Part shown: positions 7,646 to 16,636 of the stretch, piece by piece | How the letters are laid out: each line of letters opens with the position of its first letter | Position numbering within the stretch: the first letter of the stretch is position 1 | Source of the DNA: Streptomyces werraensis | GTDB lineage: Bacteria > Actinomycetota > Actinomycetes > Streptomycetales > Streptomycetaceae | NCBI GenBank assembly: GCA_014656175.1 | Contig: BNBX01000003.1 | Location: 304,573-368,572, forward strand | Length of the DNA stretch: 64,000 bases | Direction of reading: 5' to 3' | Notes under the pieces: model-generated | The model's database searches: none | What the model was told of the DNA's origin: nothing | What the model saw: the letters and a program-made list of their open reading frames with translations, nothing else | Made by a program: the position numbers and the translations under genes

Positions 7646-8648
7646 GGGTGACCTCCTGTGACAGGGGGGTACGCAGCGCGGAACGGCCCTCGCCCCAGTC
7701 GGCGAGCAGCCGGTCGCCGAGCCGGTCCTCCGTGAACACCGTGGCCGCCACGCCGAACGCGACGTCCGGCGCCAGCGCCGGCTCGTCCTCCAGCAGACCG
7801 CCGATGACGTCCTTGCGGACCACCTGCTCGTGCACCGCGTCCGCCTCCACGTGCTCGTCGTAGAAGTGCTCGGCGGCGGGGCCCGCGCCCGTGCGGCGCA
7901 TGGCCTCGGCCAGCCGGCGGGAGCCCGGCGAGGACGTGATCTCGACCGTCGCGAAGTGGCCCACCAGGGCGCCCCGCAGCGTGCGGTGCAGCCCGAACAG
8001 GGACATCAGGTTCACCGTGATGAGCAGCTCCGCACAGGCCGCGTCGAGATAGCGGCCGTACGTCGTGTCCAGGCCGAGGTCCGTCATCAGGTCGGCCCAC
8101 AGGCGGGCGTGCACCCGGTCGGCGCGCCCGCCGCCGTACTCGTCGAACTCCACGGCCGCCATCGCCGCCTTCGCCCGCCCGCGCAGCCGCGGCAGCACCC
8201 AGGCGTGCGGGTCGGCCTCCTTCAGGTGGTAAAGGGAGCGCAGGGCCGCGTACTCGCGCAGCTGCCACAGCTCGCCCTTGTCGCGCAGGAAGTGGCTGAC
8301 GCCGGTGCCGTCCACCGGTTCGACCAGGATCCCGGCCAGCGCGTCGTCCACGCTGTCGTGGCGCGGGGCGTCCTCACGGAGCGCGGCGAGGAAGCGCCGC
8401 TCCATGGCGGCCCGGGTCCGCAGCAGGTCCGGGTCCCACTCCAGGGAGGGCGCCACGTCCGCGAAGCCGCGGTAGTGCAGTTCGTAGCAGAGGTAGAGGG
8501 CCAGCTGGAGGTCCTCGCCGTACACCGGGGCGGCGGCGGCCTCCGCCTCGGAGGGCAGCGGTCCGGCGCCCCGCAGATACGTCGTCACGGCGCGGCTGAG
8601 CGGCCCGCGCGGCGCGGGCAGCAGAGGTTCGTCTCGGGGGTCGTCCAT
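7635..8648 (-). CDS. Iron-containing redox enzyme family protein (haem-oxygenase-like fold)
   Basis: 337 residues from the ATG at 8648 (MDDPRDEPLLPAP); the frame continues upstream over the divergent gene's leader but that part looks non-coding. The central part is all-helical with histidine and acidic residues spaced as in haem-oxygenase-like di-iron proteins: ELHYRGFAD, the LYHLKEADPHAW segment, HRTLRGALVGHFATVE, and EHFYDEHVEADAVHEQ, the last giving an E-x2-H type ligand set. Family members use iron to activate oxygen on small molecules, but most Streptomyces copies are uncharacterised. First gene of the coupled operon with the methyltransferase and CDGSH protein, suggesting a shared iron-dependent modification. 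Divergent from the flavin reductase with 79 bp between starts. Confidence 0.75.
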   Translation of the reverse strand: MDDPRDEPLLPAPRGPLSRAVTTYLRGAGPLPSEAEAAAAPVYGEDLQLALYLCYELHYRGFADVAPSLEWDPDLLRTRAAMERRFLAALREDAPRHDSVDDALAGILVEPVDGTGVSHFLRDKGELWQLREYAALRSLYHLKEADPHAWVLPRLRGRAKAAMAAVEFDEYGGGRADRVHARLWADLMTDLGLDTTYGRYLDAACAELLITVNLMSLFGLHRTLRGALVGHFATVEITSSPGSRRLAEAMRRTGAGPAAEHFYDEHVEADAVHEQVVRKDVIGGLLEDEPALAPDVAFGVAATVFTEDRLGDRLLADWGEGRSALRTPLSQEVTHGS

Positions 8649-8727
8649 GGACCCCGGGTACCCGGACGGAGCACGGAAACGCCCGGCGGCGTGGCGGGGG
8701 CAGGCGTACCGGGTACCCCATGACCTC

Positions 8728-9336
8728 ATGAAGGCATTGGTGATCAACTGCACGCTCAAGAAGTCGCCGGAGACCTCCAACACCGAGGCACTGTTCCGGA
8801 CCGTCACCGAGCAGCTGGAGCGGGAGGGCGTCGAGGTCGACGTCGTGCGCGCCGTGGACCTCGACATCGCCCCCGGGGTGGTCAGCGAGGCCGTGCACGA
8901 CGGCGACGACTGGCCCGGAGTGCACGAGAAGCTGCTCGCGTCCGAGATCCTCGTCATCGCCTCGCCGACCTGGCTGGGCCAGCCGTCGTCGGTGGCGAAG
9001 CGGGTCCTGGAACGGATGGACGCGATGCTGTCCGAGACGGACGACGAGGGCCGCCCGGTCGCCTACAACCGGGTCGCCGGCGTCGTCGTCACCGGCAACG
9101 AGGATGGGGCGCACCATGTGATCAGCGAGATCACCGGCGGGCTCCAGGACATCGGCTACACCATTCCGGGCCAGGCATGGACCTACTGGAACCAGGGCCC
9201 GGGACCCGGACCCAGCTTCCTGGAGGGCGGCAGCGGCCACGACTGGTCCCGCAGCACGGGCCGCGCGATGGCCGCGAACCTGCTGGGTGTCGCCCGCGCC
9301 CTCGCCGCCCGCCCGCTCGGGGCGCCGCCGCAGTAG
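8728..9336 (+). CDS. NAD(P)H-dependent FMN reductase / flavodoxin-like oxidoreductase
   Basis: 202 residues from the ATG at 8728 (MKALVINCTLKK), which starts exactly at the first beta strand of the flavodoxin fold; upstream in-frame codons read as non-coding. Phosphate-binding loop INCTLKKSPETSNTE (8-22) and a second flavin-contact segment ASPTWLGQPSSVAKRVLERMD are typical of the NADPH-dependent FMN reductase family; GNEDGAHH is the third loop. The protein would reduce free flavin or quinones in the cytoplasm. No Shine-Dalgarno sequence is evident before the ATG, so the mRNA may be leaderless. It is divergent from the iron-redox operon. Confidence 0.85.
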   Translation: MKALVINCTLKKSPETSNTEALFRTVTEQLEREGVEVDVVRAVDLDIAPGVVSEAVHDGDDWPGVHEKLLASEILVIASPTWLGQPSSVAKRVLERMDAMLSETDDEGRPVAYNRVAGVVVTGNEDGAHHVISEITGGLQDIGYTIPGQAWTYWNQGPGPGPSFLEGGSGHDWSRSTGRAMAANLLGVARALAARPLGAPPQ

Positions 9337-9351
9337 GGCGCGGGCGTACGA

Positions 9352-9531
9352 CTACTCGCCCTCCGACTCCTCCTGTGCCTGGGTGTTGGGCGTGATCGCC
9401 TCTCCCGCCTCGCCGCGGTGGCGGCGGTCCTCCTCGGACTCCTGGGTGCGGCGCTCGGCTTCCTCCACCTCGCGCAGCACCTCCTCGAGGGCCGAATCGG
9501 ACGGCTTCGGGGTGTCGTGGTGCTCGGACAA
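9352..9531 (-). CDS. Small acidic hypothetical protein
   Basis: 59 residues starting at a TTG at 9531 with GAGGAG six nucleotides upstream; no in-frame ATG or GTG fits better. About a third of residues are Glu or Asp, with no Cys and no hydrophobic core, so it is probably a helical or disordered soluble protein (SALEEVLREVEEAERRTQESEEDRR could form a coiled coil). Similar small acidic proteins occur in Streptomyces, but I do not recognise a function. It follows the Ppx/GppA-like gene by 40 bp on the same strand and may be co-transcribed. Confidence 0.6.
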   Translation of the reverse strand: MSEHHDTPKPSDSALEEVLREVEEAERRTQESEEDRRHRGEAGEAITPNTQAQEESEGE

Positions 9532-9571
9532 CGGGGTCTCCTCTACGTAGTGCTGATCGTGCTCGTACCGG

Positions 9572-10582
9572 TCAGTGCCGGGCGGCGGCGATGCGCAGCG
9601 GCACCGGGTCCGCGCCGTCCGACTCCTTCTCGCTGCGCCGGGAGATCTCCGCCCACCAGGAAGGGCCCTCCTCCACATGGCGCAGCAGCACCCCCTCGCG
9701 CAGCGCCCAGGGGCACACCGTCACCGTCGCCAGGCCGGTCAGCTTCATCGCGGTGTGCGCCACCACCGCGCCCGCCAGGCTCTGCGCGGCGCGGGGCGCG
9801 GAGATGCCGGGCAGCCGGGCGCGTTCCGCGGCCGGCAGCGCGGCCAGCCGGTCGACGGCCCCGCGCAGGTCGGCTGCGGACAGGACCCGCTCCACGAACG
9901 GTCCGTGCCGTCCGGGCGCCGCCCCGCACAGCCGGCCGAGCTGCTGGAAGGTGCGGGAGGTGGCGACCGCGGTGCGCGGGCCCTCCCAGCGGATCCGGGC
10001 CGCCGCGTCGCGCAGCTGGTGACGCACCCGCCGGCGCAGGGCGCGCACCCGGTCCGGCGAGGGCGGGTCCTCGTCCTCGAAGTACTCGTGCGTCAGCCGT
10101 GCCGCGCCCAGGGGCAGCGAGGCGGCGAAGTCGGGCAGCCTGCCGCGCCCGAAGGCGACCTCCAGGGAGCCGCCGCCGATGTCCAGCATGGCCAGCGGAC
10201 CGCAGCGCCAGCCCATCCAGCGGCGCGCGGCGAGAAAGGTCAGCTCCGCCTCGACCTCGCCGGGCAGGGTGCACAGCTCGACGCCGGTCCGGTCCCGGAC
10301 CGTGCGCAGCACCTCGTGCCGGTTCGGAGCCCCGCGCACCACGGCCGTGGCGAAGGCGAGGGGACCGGCGGCGCCCCACCGCGCGGCGGCCCGGTCCGCT
10401 GCCGCGACGGCGTCCACCAAATCCTCCACGGCGCGGTCCGGCACCGGCCCGCCGTGCGTGACCTGCTCGGACAGCCGCAGCCGCCACTTGGCGGTGTGCA
10501 CGGGCAGGGGCGCACCGCCCTCCGTGTCCGACACGACGAGCCGGACGGTCTTCGACCCGACATCCACCACGCTGGTCCGCAT
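9572..10582 (-). CDS. Ppx/GppA-family phosphatase
   Basis: 336 residues from the ATG at 10582 (MRTSVVDVGSKTVRL). ASKHA-fold enzyme: phosphate-1 loop VVDVGSKTVRL at the N-terminus, the FATAVVRGAPNRHEVL segment with the family Arg, the E-V-E-A-E-L-T-F catalytic region, and phosphate-2 loop LDIGGGSLEVAF. Members remove phosphate from polyphosphate ends or from pppGpp. Length matches the short actinobacterial Ppx1/Ppx2-like proteins without the C-terminal HD domain. The usual Asn after the first glycine of the N-terminal loop (GSNS/T) is replaced by Lys (GSK), a change seen in some actinobacterial members. Choice between exopolyphosphatase and pppGpp activity is not possible from sequence. Confidence 0.88.
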   Translation of the reverse strand: MRTSVVDVGSKTVRLVVSDTEGGAPLPVHTAKWRLRLSEQVTHGGPVPDRAVEDLVDAVAAADRAAARWGAAGPLAFATAVVRGAPNRHEVLRTVRDRTGVELCTLPGEVEAELTFLAARRWMGWRCGPLAMLDIGGGSLEVAFGRGRLPDFAASLPLGAARLTHEYFEDEDPPSPDRVRALRRRVRHQLRDAAARIRWEGPRTAVATSRTFQQLGRLCGAAPGRHGPFVERVLSAADLRGAVDRLAALPAAERARLPGISAPRAAQSLAGAVVAHTAMKLTGLATVTVCPWALREGVLLRHVEEGPSWWAEISRRSEKESDGADPVPLRIAAARH

Positions 10583-10671
10583 GGCCCGTGGGTACCCACT
10601 TCCCGCCCCGGCCAACGGGTCCGGCCGAGCGGAACGTCAAGAACGCGCCACGGCCGCCCCTCGTTCATTCC

Positions 10672-10701
10672 TTGACGGGAATATAACTGCGGAGGCATAT
10701 T
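10672..10701 (+). promoter_or_regulatory. Promoter (and possible ArsR operator) of the ArsR-SRPBCC operon
   Basis: TTGACG at 10672-10677 and CATATT at 10696-10701 with an 18-nt spacer. The expected transcription start would be at or next to the ATG at 10708, so the message is probably leaderless. The inverted repeat AATAT (10680-10684) / ATATT (10697-10701) overlaps the spacer and -10 and is a plausible ArsR operator. Confidence 0.55.
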
Positions 10702-10707
10702 GGAGCC

Positions 10708-11046
10708 ATGTCCGACGCCGCCCTCTGGGCCGCCCTCGCCGACCCGCACCGGCGGGCCGTCGTCGCGCTGCTGAGGACCGGCCCCCGGACCGTGGGGGAG
10801 ATCGCGCTGGCGTGCGAGCTCAGCCAGCCCAGCGCCTCCAAGCACCTCAAGGTGCTGCGGGAGGCCGGCCTGGTCCGGGTCCGCCAGGAGGCGCAGCGCC
10901 GCGTGCACACCCTCGACCCCGCCCCGCTCGCCGCCCTCGACGCCTGGCTGGCGCCGTACCGGAAGCTGTGGGGCGAGAGCCTCGACGCGCTCGGCCGCCG
11001 CCTGGACGCGCGGCCGGACACCACCGGACCGACCCCGAAGGACTGA
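10708..11046 (+). CDS. ArsR-family winged-helix regulator
   Basis: 112 residues. Winged helix-turn-helix over residues ~5-75 with the characteristic ALADPHRRAVVALLRTG opening, TVGEIA and the recognition helix LSQPSASKHLKVLREAGLV, then the wing VRVRQEAQRRVHTL. No metal-binding Cys cluster is present, so it belongs to the non-metal ArsR group that is usually paired with SRPBCC/AHSA1 genes. The SRPBCC gene follows after 5 nt. A promoter with good spacing ends 6 bp before the ATG and overlaps a short inverted repeat, so autorepression is likely. Confidence 0.92.
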   Translation: MSDAALWAALADPHRRAVVALLRTGPRTVGEIALACELSQPSASKHLKVLREAGLVRVRQEAQRRVHTLDPAPLAALDAWLAPYRKLWGESLDALGRRLDARPDTTGPTPKD

Positions 11047-11051
11047 TCGCC

Positions 11052-11582
11052 ATGGCCGCCGAGCCCACCGGCACCTTCCTCACCCTGGACGACGGCCGCC
11101 CCGCCGTCCGCTTCGTCCGCGAGTACGACCACCCCGTCGACCGGGTCTGGAGGTTCGTCACCGACGCCGACGAACTCGTCCACTGGTTCCCCTCGCGCGC
11201 GGAGATCGACCTGCGTCCCGGCGGCGCCGTCGTCTTCGGCGGCGACCCCGCCCTGGAGGACTCCACCGGCCGGGTCGTCGCCGTCGACCCGCCCCGCCAC
11301 CTGTCCTTCACCTGGGAGGAGGACGAGATCCACTTCGACCTGGAGGAGCTGGGGGAGAAGCGCACCCGCTTCACCCTCACCAACGTGCTGGGCACCGAGA
11401 ACACCGCCGCCCGCAACAGCGCCGGCTGGGACGTGTGCCTCTCCGCGCTCGACGCCCGGGCGCGCGGCGAGCGCTTCGAGGGACCGCACGCCGGCCCGGA
11501 AGCGCCCGCCCGGGCGCTGTACGAGGCCTACGTGGCGGCCGGGATGCCCTCGGGGGCGCCGTACCCGGGCGCGGGCGCCTGA
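11052..11582 (+). CDS. SRPBCC/AHSA1-domain protein
   Basis: 176 residues. Helix-grip (START-like) fold of the AHSA1 branch: REYDHPVDRVWRFVTDADELVHWFPSRAEIDLRPGG is the classic opening, followed by VVAVDPPRHLSFTWEE and a C-terminal helix beginning SAGWDVCLSALDA. Such proteins bind hydrophobic ligands in a deep cavity; some act as chaperone co-factors, others in toxin or drug response. It is translationally coupled to the ArsR regulator (5-nt gap), and in such pairs the regulator typically controls the SRPBCC gene. The ligand is unknown. Confidence 0.88.
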   Translation: MAAEPTGTFLTLDDGRPAVRFVREYDHPVDRVWRFVTDADELVHWFPSRAEIDLRPGGAVVFGGDPALEDSTGRVVAVDPPRHLSFTWEEDEIHFDLEELGEKRTRFTLTNVLGTENTAARNSAGWDVCLSALDARARGERFEGPHAGPEAPARALYEAYVAAGMPSGAPYPGAGA

Positions 11583-11586
11583 CGGC

Positions 11587-14412
11587 TCAGGCGAGCTGCC
11601 GGCGCACCAGCTCGTGCAGCCGCCCCCGCGTGTCGGCGAGCAGCTCGGCGGGCGTGCCCTGCTGGACCACCTTGCCGGCCTCCATCACCACCACCCGGTC
11701 CGCGTCCAGCACCGTCGACAGCCGGTGCGCGATGACGATGCGGGTCGCCCGCAGCGCCTTGGTGCTCTCGATGACCGTGCGCTGCGTCTCGTTGTCCAGG
11801 GCACTGGTCGCCTCGTCGAAGAAGAGGATCCGCGGCCGGCGGATCAGCGCCTGGGCGATCATCAGCCGCTGCCGCTGACCGCCCGAGACCGCGCCGCTGC
11901 CGGACACGATGGTGTGCAGCCCCATCGGCATCCGCCGGATGTCCTCCGCCAGCCCCGCCATCTCCGCCGCCGCCATCGCCTCCTCCGGCGTGTACGGCTC
12001 GCTCCCGCAGATCACGTCCATGATCGACCCGGTGAACGGCTGGGCGTGCTGGAGCACCACACCGCACTGGCGGCGCACCGCCGACCGGTCCAGCGCCGCG
12101 AGGTCCTGGCCGTCGTACAGCACGCTGCCGGACTGCGGGCGGTCGAAGCCGATGAGCAGCCGCAGCAGCGTCGACTTGCCGCAGCCGCTCGGGCCGACCA
12201 CCGCCACGAACTCGCCCGGACGCGCCTCGAAGGACACGTCGTCCAGCACCAGCGGGCCGTCGTCGGAGTAGCGGAACGACACCCGGCGCGCCTCGATCGC
12301 GCCGGTCAGCGGCCCCGGACGGGTGCTCGCCGCGCGCACCTCGGGCGTCGCGTCCAGCACGGGCCGGATCTGCTCGAACAGCGGCAGCGCGGCGACCGCC
12401 GAGACGAACGCGCCCGTCAGCTGCGTCACCGACGTCAGCACCATCGTCACCGAGGTGTTGAAGGTGAGGAACTCCGCCGCCGTCATCGACCCGCGCGCCG
12501 GACCCGCCAGCAGCATGAACATCCCCAGCGTGCACAGCGGCAGATAGACCGCGCCCAGTACCGCCGTCAGGTTCTTGATCCGGCCCGCCTTCTGCTGCAG
12601 CTCCCGGCTGCGCGCGAACTGCGACGCCCACGCCGCGTACGCGTAGTTCTCCGCCGCCGCCACCCGCAGCTTCGGCAGGCCGCGCAGGGTCTGGAACGCC
12701 TGGTTGTTCAGCTTGTTGGTGAGCACCACCAGCCGCCGCTGCCAGCGCACCTGCCACAGCCCCAGCCCCAGGAACACGCCCGCGATCACCACCAGCATGC
12801 CCAGCGCGGCCAGCGCCATCGGCACGCTGAACCACAGCAGCAGCGCCAGGTTCACCGCGCCCACCGTGACCGACTGGGTCACCGTGGGCCCGACCCCGGC
12901 CAGCATCCGGCGGATCGCGCTGATGCCCATGGCCGCGCTCGCCAGCTCACCCGTGGACCGCTCCGTGAAGAACCGGGTCGGCAGCCTCAGCAGCCTGTCC
13001 CACACCGCCGGCTGGAGCGTGGCCTCCACCCGGCCCTCCAGCCGGAGCAGCGTGAGGTTCTGCAGCAGCATGAACGCGGCCGCGACCACACTGCTGAGGA
13101 TCACCGCCAGACACACCTGCACGATCAGGTCCGTCCGCGCCTTCGGCACGTACTCGCCGAGCACCCGGCCCGTCGCCAGCGGCACCAGCGCCCCGAGCAC
13201 CACCGTGACCAGACCGCTCAGCACCAGCCCCGTCAGGTCGCCCCGGGTGCCGCCCATGCAGAACCGCATCAGCCGCAGCGGGCTCAGCCGCCGCTCGGGC
13301 AGCGGACGGTAGAACATCACCGCGCGCGGCTCGAACTCCTCGGCGTTCGCCTTCTCCACCGGGGTCTCCCGGCCCGTCGACGGATGCACGGCCACATAGC
13401 CGCCGCGCCGCCACAGCAGCGCCACCGGCGCCCCCGACAGGGCGCGGTGACCCACCAGCGGCCCCACGTCGTCGCGCCACCACCGGCCCTCCAGCCGCAC
13501 CACCCGGGTGCGCAGCCGCGAGGCCAGCGCCACCTGCTCCACCGGGTCCAGCCGGTCGGCGCCGGTGCCGGACCGCGCCGGCGATGCCAGGGTGATCCCG
13601 GCCGCCCGCGCCACCAGCTCGCAGGCCGCGTACGTGGCGTCCGCGTCCGCGGCCGTCGTGCGCCGCCCCGACCGCTTGCCGATCGACGCGAGCAGCGTCC
13701 GGTCGGCCTGCGCCCGCACCGCCTCGCCGGCCGCGATGCCCTGCGCGGTGCGCGACTCGTGCGTCTCCTCCAGCTGCTCGATCCACCGGTCCAGCGTGGT
13801 CATCAGCCGGTACTGCTGGTCGACCATGCTCTGCCACAGCGACGGGTCCATCAGCAGGTCGGCCGCGGCCTCCGCGCCGTACAGGGAGCCGTACTGCACG
13901 CTGCCCGGCGGCACCTGCATCCAGAACACGTCGTCGTCGGTGGGCGCCGCGGCCCGCTCCGTCGCCATCGGCGCCTGGAACAGCACGGCGAGGCTCCGGC
14001 CCACGCCGAGCGCGAGCGCGTACTCCAGCGGGCTCGTCGTCGGCGGCACGTACTGCGGGTTGCCGTACTCGTCGTACGACCAGGTCTGGGTGTGGGCCTC
14101 CTGGTACAGCTCGCGCAGCGCGATGCGGTGCACCACGCAGTCCCGCAGCGGCCGCGCCACCAGCGTGTGCGCCGGACCCGCCACCGGCCCCAGCACCAGC
14201 GAGCCCGCCTCCAGGCGGCCCAGGTGGTGCCAGTGACCCTGCTGCTCCGCGTCCACCGCGAACAGGTCCACGGCGCCGGACGCGATCAGCCACAGCACCT
14301 GCGGCCCCTCCAGGTCCAGCTTCCCGAACCCGGAGCAGTCGATCGGGGTGCCCAGCGCGCCGAGCGCGCCCAGGACGACGTCGCCGCCCCGCCCCTCCTG
14401 CACGGCAGTCAT
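11587..14412 (-). CDS. NHLM-type peptide export ABC transporter, permease/ATP-binding protein without peptidase
   Basis: 941 residues, unusually long for an ABC half-transporter. Order: N-terminal ~15-130 cyclic-nucleotide-binding-like beta region (LWLIASGAVDLFAV, GSLVLGPV), a poorly conserved middle to ~380, six-helix transmembrane domain ~390-690, ATPase ~705-941. Walker A GPSGCGKST near 740, signature SGGQRQR near 845, Walker B RILFFDEATSALD near 865, switch His IAHRLSTV. This architecture matches the second ABC protein of NHLM-type bacteriocin export systems, which partners with a C39-containing ABC protein and an HlyD adaptor. Both lie directly upstream in the same operon (1-nt gap to the preceding stop). 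Inner membrane; exports the GG-leader peptide encoded at the operon head. Confidence 0.9.
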   Translation of the reverse strand: MTAVQEGRGGDVVLGALGALGTPIDCSGFGKLDLEGPQVLWLIASGAVDLFAVDAEQQGHWHHLGRLEAGSLVLGPVAGPAHTLVARPLRDCVVHRIALRELYQEAHTQTWSYDEYGNPQYVPPTTSPLEYALALGVGRSLAVLFQAPMATERAAAPTDDDVFWMQVPPGSVQYGSLYGAEAAADLLMDPSLWQSMVDQQYRLMTTLDRWIEQLEETHESRTAQGIAAGEAVRAQADRTLLASIGKRSGRRTTAADADATYAACELVARAAGITLASPARSGTGADRLDPVEQVALASRLRTRVVRLEGRWWRDDVGPLVGHRALSGAPVALLWRRGGYVAVHPSTGRETPVEKANAEEFEPRAVMFYRPLPERRLSPLRLMRFCMGGTRGDLTGLVLSGLVTVVLGALVPLATGRVLGEYVPKARTDLIVQVCLAVILSSVVAAAFMLLQNLTLLRLEGRVEATLQPAVWDRLLRLPTRFFTERSTGELASAAMGISAIRRMLAGVGPTVTQSVTVGAVNLALLLWFSVPMALAALGMLVVIAGVFLGLGLWQVRWQRRLVVLTNKLNNQAFQTLRGLPKLRVAAAENYAYAAWASQFARSRELQQKAGRIKNLTAVLGAVYLPLCTLGMFMLLAGPARGSMTAAEFLTFNTSVTMVLTSVTQLTGAFVSAVAALPLFEQIRPVLDATPEVRAASTRPGPLTGAIEARRVSFRYSDDGPLVLDDVSFEARPGEFVAVVGPSGCGKSTLLRLLIGFDRPQSGSVLYDGQDLAALDRSAVRRQCGVVLQHAQPFTGSIMDVICGSEPYTPEEAMAAAEMAGLAEDIRRMPMGLHTIVSGSGAVSGGQRQRLMIAQALIRRPRILFFDEATSALDNETQRTVIESTKALRATRIVIAHRLSTVLDADRVVVMEAGKVVQQGTPAELLADTRGRLHELVRRQLA

Positions 14413-14413
14413 C

Positions 14414-16636
14414 TCATCGCTCCCTGACCAGCGCCGCGTACGCGCCGCCGCGCGCCACCAGCTCCTCGTGCCGTCCGCGCTCCACGACCGTGCCCTGGTC
14501 CAGCACGACGATCTCGTCGCTGTCGCGGACCGTGGACAGCCGGTGCGCGATCACCACGCACGCGCAGCCGCGGCGGCGCAGGTTGTCCATCACCACCAGC
14601 TCCGTCTCGGCGTCCAGCGCGCTGGTCACCTCGTCGAGCACCAGGATGCTCGGCCGGCGCACCAGCGCCCGCGCGATCTCCAGACGCTGGCGCTGACCAC
14701 CGGAGAAGTTCCGGCCGTCCTGCTCGACCGGGCTGTGAATGCCGCCCGGACGGCGCACGATCACGTCGTACAGCGCCGCGTCCTTCAGCGCCTCGACCAC
14801 CGCCTCGTCCGGGATCGACGGGTCCCACAGCGCGACGTTGTCCCGCACCGTCCCCTCGAACAGGAACACGTCCTGGTCGACGAAGGAGACGGACGCGGCC
14901 AGCGCCCCGCGCGGGATGTCCTCGATGCGCTGCCCGTCGATCCGGATCACGCCCTCCCACGGGGTGTAGAGCCCCGAGATCAGCCGCGACACGGTCGACT
15001 TGCCGCTGCCCGAACCGCCCACCAGCGCCACCTGCTGCCCCGGACCGACCGTCAGGTCGAAGCCGGTCAGCAGCGGCTTGTCCAGCGGGTTGTAGCCGAA
15101 GGTGAGGTTCTGCAGCTCCACATGGCCGTGCAGCCGCCGGGTCGACTCACCGGCGCCCGGACGGCCGTACAGCGGGTCCGTCCGGAAGTTCTCGACGTCC
15201 TTCAGCCGGGCAACGTCGGCGGCGAAGTCCTGGATGCGGCCCGCCACCCCGTTCAGCCGGGTCAGCGGCGCCGTGAACCGGGCGACCAGCGCCTGGAAGG
15301 CGACCAGCAGACCGACCGAGATGTGCCCCTCGACCGCCCGCATGCCGCCGATCCACAGGATCAGCGCGCTGTTCAGCGTGGCGAGCGTCGGCGCGACGAC
15401 GCCGAGCCACGCGCTCGGCACCCCGAGCCGCTGCTGCTCCTCCAGCGTGGTGGCGTGCTGCCCGGCCCACTTGCGGAAGTAGCCGTCCTCGCCGCCGGTC
15501 GCCTTCAGCGTCTCGATCAGCTGGAGCCCCGTGTACGCGGTGTTGGTGAGCCGGGCCGTGTCCGCGCGCAGCTTCGCCGTGCGGGTGGCGCGCAGCCGGA
15601 TCACGATGCGCATCGCCAGGATGTTCAGCAGTGCCACCCCGATGCCCACGAACGTGAGCTGCGGGTCGTACGTGTACAGCAGCACCGCGTACAGCACGAC
15701 CACGACCGCGTCGACGCCCGCCGCCGACAGGTCACGGGCCAGCGTCTCGGCCACCGCGTCGTTGGACTGGAGGCGCTGCACCAGGTCGGCGGGGCTGCGC
15801 TGGGAGAAGAACGTCACCGGCAGCCGCAGCAGATGGCGCAGGAACCGCGCGCTGGACAGGGTGGACGAGATCAGCCTGCCGCGCAGCAGGTTCGCCTGCT
15901 GGAGCCAGGTCAGCACCAGGGTCAGCAGGACGCAGGCGCCCATCGACGCGAACAGCACGTCCAGCATCGACGTCTGCTGCCCGATCAGGTACTCGTCGAT
16001 GAAGGTGCGGCTCAGACCGGGCAGCGCCGCGCCCACCGCCACCAGCAGCAGACTGGTCAGCACCACGGCGGGCATGGTGCCCGCGGTGCCGCGCAGCCGG
16101 GCCGACATCGCGCCGAGCACGCCCGGCTTGCGGCCGCCCCGGGTGAAGTCGTCGCCGGGCTCCATCACCAGCACCACGCCGGTGAAGCTGCCGTCGAACT
16201 CCTCCAGCGGCACGAACCGGCGGCCCTTCGCGGGGTCGTTGACGTACACCCCGCGGCGGCCGAAGCGGCGGCCCATGCCGTCGTAGACGACGTAGTGGTT
16301 GAACTCCCAGAACAGGATGGCCGGCGCCGTCACCTCGGCGAGGGCGGCCAGGTCCATCTGCATGCCCTTGGCGGTGAGCCCGTAGCTGCGGGCCGCCTTG
16401 AGCAGGTTGCTGGCGCGCGAGCCGTCCCGCGAGACGCCGCACGCGATGCGCAGCTCCTCCAGCGGGACGTGGCGGCCGTAATGGCCCAGCACCATCGCGA
16501 GCGAGGCGGCGCCGCACTCCACGGCCTCCATCTGGAGCACGGTGGGCGTACGGACCGTCTTCGCGCGGGACGTGGGCACCTTGCGGCGGGGCGGGGCGGC
16601 GCGACGTCTGCCGCGGGTCTCCTGCGCGGCGCTCAC
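14414..16636 (-). CDS. NHLM-type peptidase-containing ABC exporter (C39 protease, permease, ATPase)
   Basis: 740 residues from a GTG at 16636 that overlaps the stop of the HlyD gene as GTGA, so translation is coupled. The N-terminal ~25-160 C39 cysteine protease domain has all residues: Cys41 in VECGAAS, His114 in EFNHYVVYDG and Asp134 in YVNDPAKG; it removes leaders after a double glycine during export. Transmembrane domain ~190-480, ATPase ~505-740 with Walker A GGSGSGKST, signature FSGGQRQR, Walker B ILVLDEVTSALD and IAHRLSTV. The precursor at 17551-17766 ends its leader with Ser-Gly-Gly, the expected substrate. Best match in memory is the peptidase/ATP-binding member of NHLM bacteriocin systems. 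Confidence 0.93.
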   Translation of the reverse strand: MSAAQETRGRRRAAPPRRKVPTSRAKTVRTPTVLQMEAVECGAASLAMVLGHYGRHVPLEELRIACGVSRDGSRASNLLKAARSYGLTAKGMQMDLAALAEVTAPAILFWEFNHYVVYDGMGRRFGRRGVYVNDPAKGRRFVPLEEFDGSFTGVVLVMEPGDDFTRGGRKPGVLGAMSARLRGTAGTMPAVVLTSLLLVAVGAALPGLSRTFIDEYLIGQQTSMLDVLFASMGACVLLTLVLTWLQQANLLRGRLISSTLSSARFLRHLLRLPVTFFSQRSPADLVQRLQSNDAVAETLARDLSAAGVDAVVVVLYAVLLYTYDPQLTFVGIGVALLNILAMRIVIRLRATRTAKLRADTARLTNTAYTGLQLIETLKATGGEDGYFRKWAGQHATTLEEQQRLGVPSAWLGVVAPTLATLNSALILWIGGMRAVEGHISVGLLVAFQALVARFTAPLTRLNGVAGRIQDFAADVARLKDVENFRTDPLYGRPGAGESTRRLHGHVELQNLTFGYNPLDKPLLTGFDLTVGPGQQVALVGGSGSGKSTVSRLISGLYTPWEGVIRIDGQRIEDIPRGALAASVSFVDQDVFLFEGTVRDNVALWDPSIPDEAVVEALKDAALYDVIVRRPGGIHSPVEQDGRNFSGGQRQRLEIARALVRRPSILVLDEVTSALDAETELVVMDNLRRRGCACVVIAHRLSTVRDSDEIVVLDQGTVVERGRHEELVARGGAYAALVRER

